NCBI GenBank assembly: GCA_030068145.1
Contig: JAPJBO010000662.1
Span: 62,001 to 126,000 of the forward strand
Length of the DNA: 64,000 bases
Reading direction: 5' to 3'
DNA from: Diplonema papillatum
Lineage: Eukaryota > Euglenozoa > Diplonemea > Diplonemida > Diplonemidae
The stretch's first letter is position 1, and each line of letters starts with the position of its first letter. The translations under genes and the position numbers were made by a program. Below the pieces are notes generated by a model, which saw only the letters and a list, made by a program, of their open reading frames with translations, was not told the origin of the DNA and did not search any database. Shown piece after piece: positions 21,061-33,017 of this stretch.

Positions 21061-21892
21061 TTCGTCGGGCGTGGGTGTTGAACGTCGTGTAAAACCGAAG
21101 TGGTGCCGTGGAGTGTCGTCGAAGCAGTAGCGTCATGTAGGGTTTACTGTCTACCGTCAGTGTGAGCCGCCTGAAGTGAAGTGCGGGTGGCTGGTGTTTA
21201 AGTCCAGTGTTTTGCATCGGCCTACTCTTCACGGCAGGGGTAGGTCACGTCTGCTGGGTGCGGATGTCGGACAAGCGGCAACGTATGGCGTAGAGTACGT
21301 GTGTAACGGATGTGGGGAGGGTAGTGATGGGTAGGTTGCATCACGCAGGTTCACTGACTACCGCCAGTGCGAGCCGCCTGGAGTGGTGCGCAAGTCCGGC
21401 GTTTTGCATCGGTCTACCTACACGGCAAGGGTAAGTCAGGACGGACAGCGACGTCTGAAGAGTGGATGTTGGCCACGCGGCAACGTACGGCGCAGAGACC
21501 GTGTGTAACATATCGTCGGGAGATGGGGGAGGAAGGGATGGGGCAGGTAGCGTCAAGTAGGTTCTCTGACTACCGCCTGTGCGAGCCGCTTGAAGTGCGG
21601 GTGGCCGGTGTGCAACCCCAGCGTTTTGCATCGGTCTACTATACACGGCAAGGGGAAGTCAGGACGGACAGCGACGTCTGATGAATGGATGTTGGGTACG
21701 CGGCAACGTACGGCGCAGAGACCGTGTGTAACATATCGTCGGGAGATAGGAGAGAGGAAGGGATGGGGGTAGCGTCACGTAGGTTCTCTGACTGCCGCCT
21801 GTGCGAGTCGCCTGGAATGCGGGTGGCCGGTGTGTAAGTCCGGCGTTTTGCATCGGCCTACTCTGCACGGGGGGGGGGGGTCGTTGTATAAT
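21060..21892 (+). repeat. about 190-228 bp tandem repeats, four copies
   Basis: The anchor GCGTTTTGCATCGG(T/C)CTAC recurs near 21211, 21397, 21625 and 21842. Each is followed by ACACGGCAAGG, GGACGGACAGCGACGTCTG and CGGCAACGTACGGCGCAGAG, with length differences of tens of bases. The array ends in a G-tract with TGCACG(G)nTCGTTGT. It lies between two same-strand PLE copies, so it may be a PLE-associated or target satellite. Confidence 0.8.
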
Positions 21893-22096
21893 GGTTTAGC
21901 TTGAAGGGTGTTGGAAAGGTTGAAAAACGTTTTGGGGGTCACCGTCGGTTTGTGTTACTATTTTTTTCTGTTTATATTTTTTTGGGGTAATTATTTTTTC
22001 GGGGGTTCGCGTAACCCTTCTTTTCCGGAAGAAGAAGCAAGTCGGGTAGCCGATCCTGAGTAGGAAGCACCATGGAGGGTGACGGGGCACGGACAG

Positions 22097-23289
22097 TCAT
22101 GTCGTGGGCATCCGGGGGATCCGGACAAAGGCCGCGAGGTAAACGTCACCCCACGGAATGTCGTCGACGGAGGTGACGTGCAGGTCGTCGAAGAGGATCC
22201 ACCCCGTGTCTTGCGCAACGTACGTGACGTAGTGTCCGCTAGCCGTATCCTCCCCCATGTGCACCACGACGGCTGCGAGGCGTAGCAGATGGTCCGGCGG
22301 TCCGAAGAAGGGGGGCAATTTCACGTCATTCTGGCGCCTGGCACCGTTTCTCGTGTAGATGCCAAACTGCATCAGAACACGTTCAGCTGTCAGACGGAGA
22401 TCCATACTTTCAACAACCGTACCTACAGCCTTGCAGTCGCATACTCTCTCCGGATTCACAAACCCGTGCACGTGGAGAGAATCTTCCAGCTTCCTTCCGC
22501 AAGGAATTTGCAAACATTGCATTACCTGACTGCTGGAAGAAGTGCGTCCACATGCATTATGAGTTGGTCCAGCCGTTCTCCAAGCATGTTACGAAGAGTT
22601 GGTAGCCCGCAGGGGGTCCCCGTTTCGTCCGGACCCAGCGTCGCACTAGTCGCGCTGAGTATCGCTACCAGAGCTTCGTGCGCATCGTGCTGCCGTGCAT
22701 CGCAGAAGTTTGCGAACATGCTCAGGATGGCTTGGACACCCATTCTCCGACAATCCCGGCTACGCTGGTCACCACTGTCGCGAGAGCTTGACAGCATGGC
22801 AAAGTAAGCCAGGAAGTCCCCGAGAAATCCACGGCAGTTGGGGAGGTCCTGCGCAAGGCTCCAGTACATCTCTCTGATCGGCCCAACCCGTAGCAGGAGC
22901 TGCAGCACCGCACCAAAGAAGCACGTGTTCCCCAGATTCGGGAGGCCGGTGGGGCCAAACAGCGTCGGATCATGCCTCACGGAAGGCGGGTGTGTACAAA
23001 CGACTGATCGGTAGCACGTGGATGGAGGGGCAACTGTAAGAACCGGTTTGTGGACATTCGAGCGGCGTCGCTTTGAAGCCCGTTGTTCGTCCTCTTCAGC
23101 CTGGCCTTTCCGCGTGGACTCACGGGGGGCGGTCGTGTCAGCCTGTCGGGTCGGTGCTTCGGTGGGCGGTGATCGGGGGGAGTCATCTTCAGCTTCCGGG
23201 ACAGGTTGGGGGCGGCCATTGTACTTCACGAAGGGTCTTTCAGCCAGAAGGCGCTCGATCGCAAGGTTCATCGCGGCCGGCTCTGACAC
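22097..23289 (-). pseudogene. USP domain of PLE-2, one frameshift
   Basis: A deubiquitinase domain fused downstream of PLE sequence without a stop. Cys box LPNLGNTCFFGAVLQLL (about 22950), CDARQHDAHEALVAI (about 22690), then after a frame change near 22530 the blocks QCLQIPCGRKLEDS, CDCKAVGTVVESMD, the His box ASGHYVTYVAQD (about 22230) and LFDDLHV. Key Cys and His residues are kept. The linker before the USP is basic and Ser/Thr/Pro-rich (ASKRRRSNVHKP), similar in character to PLE-1. It lacks the C-terminal C2H2 finger seen in PLE-1. Confidence 0.8.
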
Positions 23290-23895
23290 TTCATTGCGGG
23301 CACAACATGCAAGAAGGCCTGGAAGAAATCAGGAGCCGCGGGTAGCACCCGAGAGCGCCACTCACAGCACCTTCAATCTGAGCCCAGACCTGACCCGCAC
23401 TGACAATCCCGCATGTGTCCTCAGAGCCAATCCTTTTCCCGAAGTTACGGATCCAGTTTGCCGACTTCCCTTACCTACATTGTTCTGTCGGCCAGAGGCT
23501 TTTAGCCTAGGAGACCTATTGCGGTTAACGGTACGGCCCGATGCAAGAGAATGAGATCTCCCCTGTTTTTTCCATGCACATCCACAAGACATTGGCAGTG
23601 ATAGAGAGCGTTCCACCTCGTGAATGAGCCAGAAGAAATGCCCCCGCACCTTCCCGCAATGCTCGCCAAATTTGGCCTCTGGGTATGTGTCCAGGAGCCA
23701 TTTGCGGAATCCACTCTTCAAAACGCTCTTCCGGTAACCACGCCGCATGAGTTTCAAGACCGTGTTGTTCATTTCGGTCTTGAAATCATATATGTTGTTG
23801 GCGATCCTACCGTTGCGAACGAGGGCCCCAATGAGGATGCTCGAACCGAACTGCACGGCGGGGGGGGGGGGTAGGTACCGGGAAAAAATGGGCAA
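22097..23895 (-). mobile_element. PLE-2: truncated Penelope-like copy with USP
   Basis: The 5' end is cut at FGSSILIGALVRNGRIANN (about 23850), preceded by a G/C homopolymer. The PLE C-terminal region (FRKWLLDTYPEAKFGEHC) is interrupted at about 23590-23295 by some 290 bp absent from PLE-1, either an intron-like or an inserted segment. It then continues as AAMNLAIERLLAERPFVKYNG straight into the USP domain. There is a frameshift near 22530. It has diverged clearly from PLE-1. Confidence 0.75.
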
Positions 23896-24290
23896 GGGTG
23901 GATGGGCAAGCGAGGGGTAAAATTACGGTGTTTTTCTCGGGAGCGACGGGGTAATAACCTTTGTACAAGTGTCAGTTCTCGTCGGATTAGTAAGGTGTAA
24001 TGCCCTTATATCCAGGTTAAAAATGGGTCTGAAATTTGGGTGAAATTTTGGTTCCAATTTTGGGTCTAATTTTGGGTCCACATTTTGTGGTCCAAAATTT
24101 GCAACAAAACAACCTTCCATTACCTGGTCCAGACAAAAACTTCGGGGAGTTTCGGGAAACTTCGGGGAGGTTCGGGGAATTTCGGAAAGCTTCGGGGAAT
24201 TTCGGGGAATTTCCTTTGTGGCGACCACTTTCCCTGCAGCCGGCGCGATTCCCCCACCTTGCACAGAGCGGCCCTGTGGTTGGCTATGCC
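23896..24290. repeat. TTCGGGGA and TTTTGGGTC short repeats, no gene
   Basis: Runs of (A)TTTTGGGTC (24020-24080) and of CTTCGGGGA(G/A)TTTCGGG (24135-24215). A G-tract lies at 23862-23873. Confidence 0.6.
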
Positions 24291-25312
24291 CCATAGCAAC
24301 AGCCCGAGCACGACCAGCAGAAGAGACGGGAGCGGGCCTTCGCCCCGGGGACGCTTGAAGCGACACCGAAGCCTAGATACAAGCTGCGAGCGCCGGTGCC
24401 GCTACCACAACACCGCCATCGAGAACGCTGCAGCAGGCGACAACACCAGGACGGCTGCTGGCAACGAAGCGGCGGCGGAAGGACTCGTCATACATCGAAG
24501 ACAGATGGCGTGCACTCCGCGGCGGGCAGAGGTGCAAGAAAAGGTACGAAACAAGGTGGCACGAAACGACCGCCCGAGACCGACGAGCCAGAAGGTAACA
24601 GGCGCCGGAAACATGACACGCGGTGCGCTCTAGAGGTAAGTCACGAAAGAGAGCAGAGGCAGAGTATCGCCACAGGTTCTTTGCATGCTAAGCCAAACTA
24701 CCAGAAGACGGCAACCAGCGAGGAGTAAGGTTGATAACCAAAAGAGAGGCACGATGGCCGATGCTTGGCCGAGGATAGGATGGCTATGGCGGCTGGGACA
24801 GAGAGATAACCTGAGAGTCCTCCTTGTGGGGTAGTCACGCCTTCACAGTCCGAGGGCCTCCCCCACCTGCATACGGTCGTCGACTGATCTTTCTCGAGAA
24901 GGACGAGTTGGCATGCGGGTGCCATCTTTCCGGTGATTTCCGGTTCCTCCCGTACTTTACAACTCCCCACATAAGTGGACACACCATTCAACCGACCTTT
25001 CAACCGGGTGCACGAATTCAGAATTCCCTTCCCCACCCACCCGCCCTGAGCCCACAGATAATGGGCTCGACATACACCTAGGGCTGGCGCCTTTACCCTT
25101 GGCAAACTCTACACCTGGCGGAGTGCATGTTTTCAAAATTGTGCCCATTCTCGAACACACTCAGCTTTTTCCCCAATCTCGATACCGGTATTTGTCATCG
25201 GGAATCTGGAAATACGGTATACCCGATATGATACCCGGTATACCCGGGCATCTATGTATAACATATAGCAATTTCGATTAATACGAAAAGAAGGAGTTTG
25301 CAAAAACAGTAC
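24290..25312. other. no gene recognised
   Basis: A plus frame to 24633 is open but has no domain. Near 25185-25250, short repeats of GATACCCGGTATACCCG occur. Nothing else is supported. Confidence 0.35.
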
Positions 25313-25487
25313 CATCGAGTGTCGTCTGTCCTGTAGTCACGAAGTCGTTGACGAGGTGGTGAAGAAGCTTCATGAGGCTCAGGATCTCCTCTTTGACCTT
25401 CCCGAACAATGAACGCACGTGGCCGCGCGAGCTATTGCTGACCAGGCGCAGCGTCTGCTCTTCAGCTTCCTGCAGCCGGACGCCGAG
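25313..25487 (-). CDS. candidate internal exon encoding a helical segment
   Basis: The minus strand reads LGVRLQEAEEQTLRLVSNSS...VKEEILSLMKLLHHLV, an amphipathic/coiled-coil-like segment, between an acceptor GTAAACGCAG (25488) and a donor ATG|GTACTG (25312). A further minus frame rich in Glu/Arg (EPGEPEDCEEVERRRARVV, about 26010-25873) could belong to the same gene. No family is recognised. Confidence 0.3.
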
Positions 25488-25872
25488 CTGCGTTTACGTT
25501 ATTAGAATTGGTTGTGCTCGAAAGGGGCACCGCCTTATCATGTGGTCATCTCGCCTTGGTGGCGCTCTGCTTCGTGCAAGTAACAATGCTATGTTTATGC
25601 TCAGTGAACCCACTGACCCGGACCGTGCTATCGGGTGCACGTCTCCTTTGCCTACTTGTTATGAGTGTGAGCCAAACAGGCGAATCGAAGCACTCTCAAT
25701 ATAATTGCCCGGAAGAAACTGCCCCCGCAAGTACACTTGAATCGAGCGCATCAGCGGCAATCATGATTAGCGGTGCGCATGATGGCAAGTCCGCAGGGTT
25801 GCCCTTACTCCTGACTCATCGCACGAAAAAAGCACAGTTCAAGGAACGCACGTGTTGCAGTCCTTTTGACTA

Positions 25873-26570
25873 CGCCTTCACGTCGGCACTCTTCAAGCGG
25901 GCCCCCTTACGAGCCACTCCTTCCAATGCGGTAAAAACAACAACAACGACCACTCTTGCACGTCGACGCTCCACTTCCTCACAATCCTCGGGCTCGCCAG
26001 GCTCACTCCCTGTTGCATGAACGTCCATTTCTGCGCTATCCGGACTGAGTCGCTTTTTTTGTTCTCATCTGGAACACAGGGCATGAGTGGCGGGGGCGGA
26101 CACCGGCGGCAGGAGAAGAACTTCCGGCCGAACACGTAAACCATTCTCCCGCGGAGCAGGTTCACCCCGGTGCACTTGTGCTCGCGAAGAGGTGTCGCTG
26201 CTCACTTGCCAGATCTGGTTTGAAGTGGCCCGGCCGGATTCGCGCTGCCCCTGTCTAACGGCTCTTCGAGAACTCAAAAATGACGAATGAAAAAGGCCGC
26301 ACGAACACGGAGATCCACACCTTCTCTCGCCATTCCTCCGGCAGCACGATCGACTTCGGGAGGACGATCCTCCTCCGCGGATGCTCCATTGCCCCCCTCC
26401 AGCCCGGCGAATCCGTGGCCGCCCCCCTCCCCAACAACTCCACTGTTCCTGCAGAGGTGCTGAGATGCTCCGGTGAAAATGTGTCAGTTCGCGTGTTTGG
26501 GGTCTGTTATCACGTGCCGCACCCAGCCCCGGCGAGCCGCGCGGAGGATTTGGCTTTTGCACCCGCTATG
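25873..26570. other. possible coding remnants, unresolved
   Basis: Open frames exist on both strands (plus from 26280 with MTNEKGRTNTEIHTFSRHSS; minus through the same bases). I cannot decide which is real and see no domain. Confidence 0.25.
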
Positions 26571-26574
26571 TAGA

Positions 26575-26760
26575 AAGGAGACTTCCGCTAATAGTTTCTG
26601 CCATGGGAGAAATTGCCTTCTAAAAGAAACTTCCATCACGTTCCTGCTATGAATAGTTTCCGCCATGGGAGACTTCCGCCAATAGTTGCCATGAGTAAAT
26701 TTTCATCAGTGTCAAGCTTCCGCCATGAGAATTCCCACCCGCAGGTTCCGCCAGAGCCGC
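26575..26760 (+). repeat. TTCCGCCATG(G)GAGA short dispersed repeats
   Basis: The motif CTTCCGCCATG(G)GAGA or close variants occurs four to five times with variable spacers (TAATAGTT...). No gene. Confidence 0.5.
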
Positions 26761-26945
26761 TACAGACTACCTCTTTGCACGCGTCGTGTCATGCTTCGAT
26801 CGCTTCTTGTCCCGCGTACTGTTTGTCTCCGGTGCCATAGTAGTAGTTTCAGCTTAGTGTGAGTTTGATCAAAGTAACATCAAGGCAGCCCTTACAAAGA
26901 CCAGCCACAGTCAACGCCGTGTGGGTGCGGGCTTTTGATATGAGT

Positions 26946-28553
26946 CGATGCCAAAAGGGGGGGGGGGGGGGTTTGGGCGGAAAAATCCCCGCATAGTTCA
27001 CCAGGGTCTGACGGGTACTGAGGCCCCATACCCTTCCTAAAACATCATTCTGCGTTCAAATACGCCCTCAGAAGCCTCCGGAGAGCCTTCTATGATGTCC
27101 CAAATGCGATTTTGTGGGTTTTTAGGGGGTCCCCCCGTCTGCTGGCCGTAAACCGCCATAGAAGACACATATGCAACCTGATGCTGGGTCGCTCCTCGGA
27201 GCAAAATCTCGGCCTAAACACACGTTTTCGGCGTTCTCTATCATTCTCCAGGTGCATTCGACCCTCCGACTTCATAAATTATCTCGCTTACAGGTGTTCC
27301 GGGGTGTGCAAAAACAAGGCGAATGGACCCTACAGACCGTACCACGCCCTGCCTGTCTATACAGGCTTTGGGGTCAAATTGCGCCGCCTTGGCGCCATGT
27401 GCACCGTTTTGGTCTCGTTCGTGCTGCTTTGGGATCCACTAAGAACTCTGGTCTGATTTGCGGGACGCTTTGCTCGGTTTTGGTGCCCACTTTCACCGTT
27501 CAAAGTGCATCCAGTGGTGAAGACTTTGCGCCGAAGCAGGAGAGGAAGCGACCCAGTAGGCGCCACTTCACCGTGAGCGGGTCTCGGAACAGAACTCAAA
27601 CTGTCCCAGGTGATACTGCCGACCATGGCGGGTGTGTGCGCCACACAGTTTGTCTGACCAAGCTCACTGCACAGGAGCTTGCCACACATCCCTCGGGTCA
27701 TGTGCCGCCTCTGCAAAGTCATCCAGCGAGAAGCACTTTGCAGCCATGGGTGAGAAAGGTGCCAGAAGGGAAGACATTGCCAGGAAAGCTCTGAAAGCCT
27801 GCCCTGAAAGCGGTGAAGCCTGCTTCAAAATCATGAAGTGAACGCGTCGTAGTCAACCGCTTCGACGACGTTTGAGAACGGCTGATGATCGCCTGTTACT
27901 TAACGCTTGTCCTACTTCGTTCACCAAGCCTTGCAGAATCACCAGAGTAGCATAACATGATGCAGGTAGAAGCCTAAACAGGCCTTAGAACAGTGAAAGT
28001 GGGCGCCAAAACCGAGGAAAGCGTCCCGCAAATCAGACCAGAGTTCTTAATGGACCCCAAAGCAGCACAACCGAAGCCCGAAACGGTGGATGTGGCGCCA
28101 AAGCCGGTGCAATTTGACCCCAAAGCCTGTATAGACAGGCAGGGCGTAGTTCGGTCTGTCCCCAATGCAGGGGGCCATTCTCCTTATCTTTGCACGTCCC
28201 GGAACACCTGTGAGTGAAAGAAACCACGAAGCCCGAGGGTCGAATGCACCTGGAGAATGATAGAGAACGCCGAAAACGTGTGTTTGGGCTGGGATCTTGC
28301 TCAGAGAAGCGACCCAGCATCAGGTTGCATATGTGTCTACTATGGTGGTTTACGGCCAGCAGGCGGGGGGACCCCCTAAAACCCCACAAAATCGCATTTA
28401 AGACATCATAGAAGGCTCTCCGGAGGCTTCTGAGGGCGTATTTGAACGCAGAATGATGTTTTAGGAAGGGTATGGGGCCTCAGTACCCGTCAGACCCTGG
28501 TGAACTATGCGGGGATTTTTCCGCCCAAACCCCCCCCCCCCCTTTTGGCATCG
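26946..28553. mobile_element. 1.6-kb element with about 560-bp terminal inverted repeats
   Basis: The ends are CGATGCCAAAAGG plus a G-run (26946) and its complement ending GGCATCG (28553). The arms 26946-about 27505 and about 27985-28553 are imperfect inverted copies over their whole length (e.g. CATTCTCCAGGTGCATTCGA against its complement). The central about 480 bp shows no transposase. Very long TIRs and no coding capacity suggest a non-autonomous MULE-like or foldback element. No target-site duplication was visible. Confidence 0.85.
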
Positions 28554-29334
28554 TACCATATTAACCCCTTACGGACGGAGGGGGGAAAATCTTAGTTTCG
28601 TGTTCAGGCGCTACTTGCCTCTAAGTGTTTGATGCTAGCATCAAGTCTTCTTCGCGGAATGCAAGGGGTTCAATTTTGGGGAACTTCGCAATCAAAAATT
28701 GGTCGCAAATGGAGAGAATGGGGGCGCATTTTAATGATTTCGCAGCCGATCTTTCAAATGCGCACCTCAGAATTGAACGCGTACACATGCAGAGTGACAC
28801 AGGAGACACATGGTCACAGGAGACACCTGGTCGGAAAACCCAGCACAAAATATCGAACAACGCCTAGAATTGTTGTCCAAAAATAACCGACGAACCCTAC
28901 AAACAAAAATATGCAGGCCAAAACACAATTGATGAACAGAACTACTAAAAATGGTGAAGAAGAGTGTGCGCTTTGCCGAAGACATGTCGGAGGAGCCAGA
29001 CACCTCCTCCGCGTCACACCACACGCCATACCATGGCGCAACATCTCTTCGATGACCCAACCATGCAAGGCACCGTTGACCGTTTGAAGGACCCCAACAG
29101 CCGGCACTTCAAGAGAGGGAGGGATCGTATACTGTCGGCTGGCCACAGAATCAGCAACGTTGCAAAGAAGTAGTGGAATCAGAGACCCTTTCTCCCCGTC
29201 GCTGCACCAAATCAAATGATCATCTCTTCGCACGCCTGTTTTTCCCTGTCCGCGTTCGAGCACTCACCCCCCGTCGTGTCCCATGCTGGCTGGGTCCCGG
29301 GTTTCGCGGTGGCATCTGTTCGTCACACGCCCGG
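28554..29334. other. no certain gene; one small ORF at 28951-29055
   Basis: Plus ATG 28951 opens a 34-codon frame, MVKKSVRFAEDMSEEPDTSS..., whose KSVRF matches the PP1-binding RVxF pattern. It may be an exon or chance. The rest is unassigned. Confidence 0.25.
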
Positions 29335-29640
29335 GCAACAGTTTTGTCAGATGAAGGGCGCATTCGAAAGATCTGTGACGTATCTTTCCATAGAAGCAAA
29401 CATCGACCACTTTAATTGGATATGCACTGGCTGGGTGTGGCTTGGGTCCCTGGCACGTGCCAGAGCTTGGGTTCTGTAATGAGCACAGGCAAGAACTCGA
29501 AAAACACCCATTTCTGGCCAGGCCCCAAGTTTTGCAGTGACGTCTGCTTGGCAGCTCGGGCAGCAGTTTTGTCCGATGAAGGGTGATTTTGAAAGATTTG
29601 TGACATATCTTTCCAAAGAAGTAAGTATGGATCACTTTCG
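29335..29640 (+). repeat. direct repeat pair about 222 bp apart
   Basis: GGGCA(A/G)CAGTTTTGTC and GATGAAGGG...GAAAGAT(C/T)TGTGAC(G/A)TATCTTTCC appear at about 29333-29412 and 29555-29640. Confidence 0.7.
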
Positions 29641-29715
29641 TTGTGTCTTCATAGGCGAGATGATCTCCGCAACCTGATTTTTCAACATGAAGCACGGATT
29701 GGAAACGATAGTTTT

Positions 29716-30030
29716 ATAAAGGGTAAAGTCCCTTGGATGGACACCTGACTTTGAAAAAGTCCCTTGTATGGACAGCAAACTTTCGAAATTCCCTTGTATG
29801 GACACCTGACTTTGAATAAGTCCCTTGTATGGGGGTGATTCCCCATTATGCTATTAAAGTTTGCTAATTTCCCCATTATGCTATTAAAGTGGTGCTAATT
29901 TCCCCATTATGCTATTAAAGCTGCTAATTTCCCCATTATGCTATTAAAGCGGTGCTAATTTCCCCATTATGCCATTAAAGTTTGCTAATTTCCCCATTAT
30001 GCCATTAAAACATTTTGGTGTAATTCCCTT
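29716..30030 (+). repeat. two minisatellites (about 30-bp units)
   Basis: AAGTCCCTTGTATGGACA-type units occur at 29727-29835. Then six to seven units of GCTAATTTCCCCATTATGCT plus ATTAAAG follow with alternating spacers to about 30010. Confidence 0.85.
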
Positions 30031-30033
30031 ACC

Positions 30034-31706
30034 GTCTTCGGAAAAATATTGGATAGGAAAAATATCCAAAATTTCTGGGACGGCCATTTTATCCAAAATA
30101 TTTCCTATCCAAACATTTTTCCTATCCAAATATTTTTCCGGTCCGATCAAAGTTCAAGGCGATTTTCCGGTTGTTAAGTCCAGAACGTATTCCCCCACCC
30201 CCTAATTCTGGTTTCCCCCCGCGCCTCATGAGCCACGGAATCCTAGGCTGAGAGCGCTTTGGACGCTCCGACCCAGCGGGTCTGGGTCTCGGTTCGCGGC
30301 CGGTACTAGGAAGCAACGGGGACGCTGATGGTTCGATTCGCAGAAGGAAAAGCGCTTGCTGATGGAACCGTTTCTTGCGCCCTCACCATCTTCGCCCACC
30401 AGTCGATGTACTGCTTTGTTGTCGCGGTGTTGGCCCATTTATTCGGGGTCGAGGTCAAGTGGAACCCCTTCGTGTCTGCGACCTGGGGAATGATCCGGCT
30501 CGTTTTCCCCGCAAAGATCACTTGGTACTACGGGGATGGGTGTCCCGTCCGCAGCCCCACCAGTCACAACAGTGTCGCCCATAGTCAATGTGCACATCAC
30601 GAGTACCTTTCGGGGCGAGTGTCGCATGGCATGAAATGCGCCGCAGCATGGTCGCAGTTCAAGACGCAGCTTTGTCGGACATCGTTACTCCATTAAAGCA
30701 GGATGAACAGCTGGCCGCATCTCTTCTTTCTTTTGTTCCGTCTGGGTTTCATCCAGTACTCTGCTTGTCTTCGTCGTCTGTACGTAGTTGTGCTTCCGAC
30801 ACCACTTCCGAGCCCATTCTGTGCTAAGTTCTGAGATTACATGACTGGCAACCCAGTAGTTCGGGTGACGGTCGCGCGCGCAAGCACGCTCACGAGCGAG
30901 TAAGTGACAGCGGCCCCGTTCGTTCGTTTTTCGCTCGATCAGTTCTAAAAGGATCACGGTCTCCTTTTTTCTTAATGACAATAGACGGCCTCTCTTGGCC
31001 TTTTGTTCGTCAACGTCGATCGGTTCACTCCGACTTCCGCCTAGAGCGTGCGCAATGGAGTTAGTTTTTCCCGTACAGCGTACGAGCGCGAGTGGTCGTT
31101 GCACGCGAAACCTTCTTTTTGCCTGGCATGCTGTTCCACTTCTGCATCTCTCCCGTGAGTCCTAGACGGCAACAAGCTCACCTATTTCAAGGTCTCTTTC
31201 CTCCCACGAGCTGTACTCCCGCGCTTTTCTGCGGTGCGTTCTGCGGTGTTGCTCGTGCGGTATATCTGATTGATATCCCTGGTTCGTTTTGTGCTGCATG
31301 GCACTGATGCGTAGCCTTCTTATTTGACCATTTCTTACACCCCGGACTTCAGCAGCCATATACTAAGTCAATGCGGGAGTGAAAAAGTGCGGGAGTGGCC
31401 ACTCCCGCATTGAGGAGGTCCCACTCCCGCATCGAGGGAGTGAGGCCGACCGCACAAATGACCGCAAAACTACTACCCCGCAATCCGGAGTGGGAGTCCG
31501 GGGTGTACATCAAGAGAGCTGAACAGAAAATCCCGTCCGGGTAAAGCAGCTACTGCTGTGCGGGCACTCAGAGGAGACATAAATTCACAACAAAATTTCC
31601 GGGAAAATATCCAAATGTTCCGCGGACGGCCGTTTTATCCAAAATATTTCCTATCCAAATAATTTTCCTATCCAAATATTTTCCTATCCAATATTTTTCC
31701 GAAGAC
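30034..31706 (-). mobile_element. pogo/Tigger-like DNA transposon, decayed
   Basis: The perfect terminal inverted repeat GTCTTCGGAAAAATATTGGA plus ATAGG starts at 30034 and ends at 31706. Both ends also carry TATCCAAA(T)ATTTTTCC motifs in both orientations. The interior encodes a broken transposase on the minus strand. No clear TA duplication flanks the TIRs. Confidence 0.65.
30306..31104 (-). pseudogene. pogo-like (DDE_1/CENP-B family) transposase remnant
   Basis: First block (about 31000-30690): HPNYWVASHVISELSTEWARKWCRKHNYV, the end of a CENP-B-type DNA-binding domain. Second block (30627-30530): KVLVMCTLTMGDTVV...GAADGTPIPV. Third block, one frame over (30521-30306): VIFAGKTSRIIP, then W-A-N-T-A-T-T-K-Q-Y-I-D-W-W, matching the start of the DDE domain in pogo-type transposases. 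At least two frameshifts; the later catalytic Asp residues are not found. Confidence 0.55.
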
Positions 31707-31734
31707 AAGCAAAAATCCGTTCTATAAAAAAGCC

Positions 31735-32490
31735 TTTATTTCCTGCCAGGACTATAAATTTTTTTAGTCCTAGGAACAGTGGCTAACCTCACTTTTGGTG
31801 AGGAATTCCAAAACCTGTTTGGGGCTCGTTTTTTTGTGCCCCCAAAATTTTTTTTCCCCCCCCCGTGTTGTGCAGGTTATTAGCTTCGCTTTTAGAGTGC
31901 AAGTTCGCTTAGGGGCTTCGCTTTTGTCTTGGATTCCCTACCAACCTTTCTTTTGCCGCTCTGAGACCGAGAAAGCTTTTCTCCAGGGGGGGTCCGGGGG
32001 GCTCTGCCCCCCGGCGAACGGTACGGTACAGGTGGAGAAAGTTTGCACTTCTCAGTCTGTTTGTCACAATAAACACTGCACATTCCTGGAGGCAACAGCC
32101 CATTTCAAATTCAACCACCACTCGATACTGCGTGCTGGTGAATCATTGGCACGAGTAGACGCAGACCAGAGATCACATGGAACAAGGCACTTGTGTCGAC
32201 TCGGAGAGAATCTGTCAAGAAATCCAGGGCTGCTTCTGATCCTCGACTCTCTTTCTCGGCTCCAGCCCCCGTGGCAGCCCCAGACTTCTGCCCGCCAGCC
32301 CATGAGTAGACTGTGATGCAGTGCTTTGGCTACACGATACCACCAACGGGAAAAAGGTGAGGAATTCCTCATGAGGAATTCCTCACCCTCTTTTTTCGAG
32401 CCTCTTTTTTTTTGAGGAATTCCTCGCACTTTTTCGTTAGCGGGAGCACTGCAGCCTAGGAAATAAAAATTTTATTTCCTGGACATTTTT
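31735..32490. repeat. palindrome-rich non-coding region
   Basis: Hairpins at both ends (AGGACTATAAATTT...AGTCCT near 31748; AGGAAATAAAA-A-TTTTATTTCCT near 32458) and a 32-bp perfect palindrome at 32356-32387 built of GAGGAATTCCTC twice. A related GGTGAGGAATTCC occurs at 31788. It may be a small foldback element. No gene. Confidence 0.5.
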
Positions 32491-32630
32491 ATGCACGAAA
32501 ACGACAAAGGTGATGCACCCAGTGCGCTCGTGGCTCGGGGTTGCAAACCCCCCCTCGGGCCTCCCTCGGGACTAAAACCGACACCTCGACAAAATAAACG
32601 GAAATTATCTTGCCGAATAAATGCTTATTA

Positions 32631-33017
<387 letters not shown>

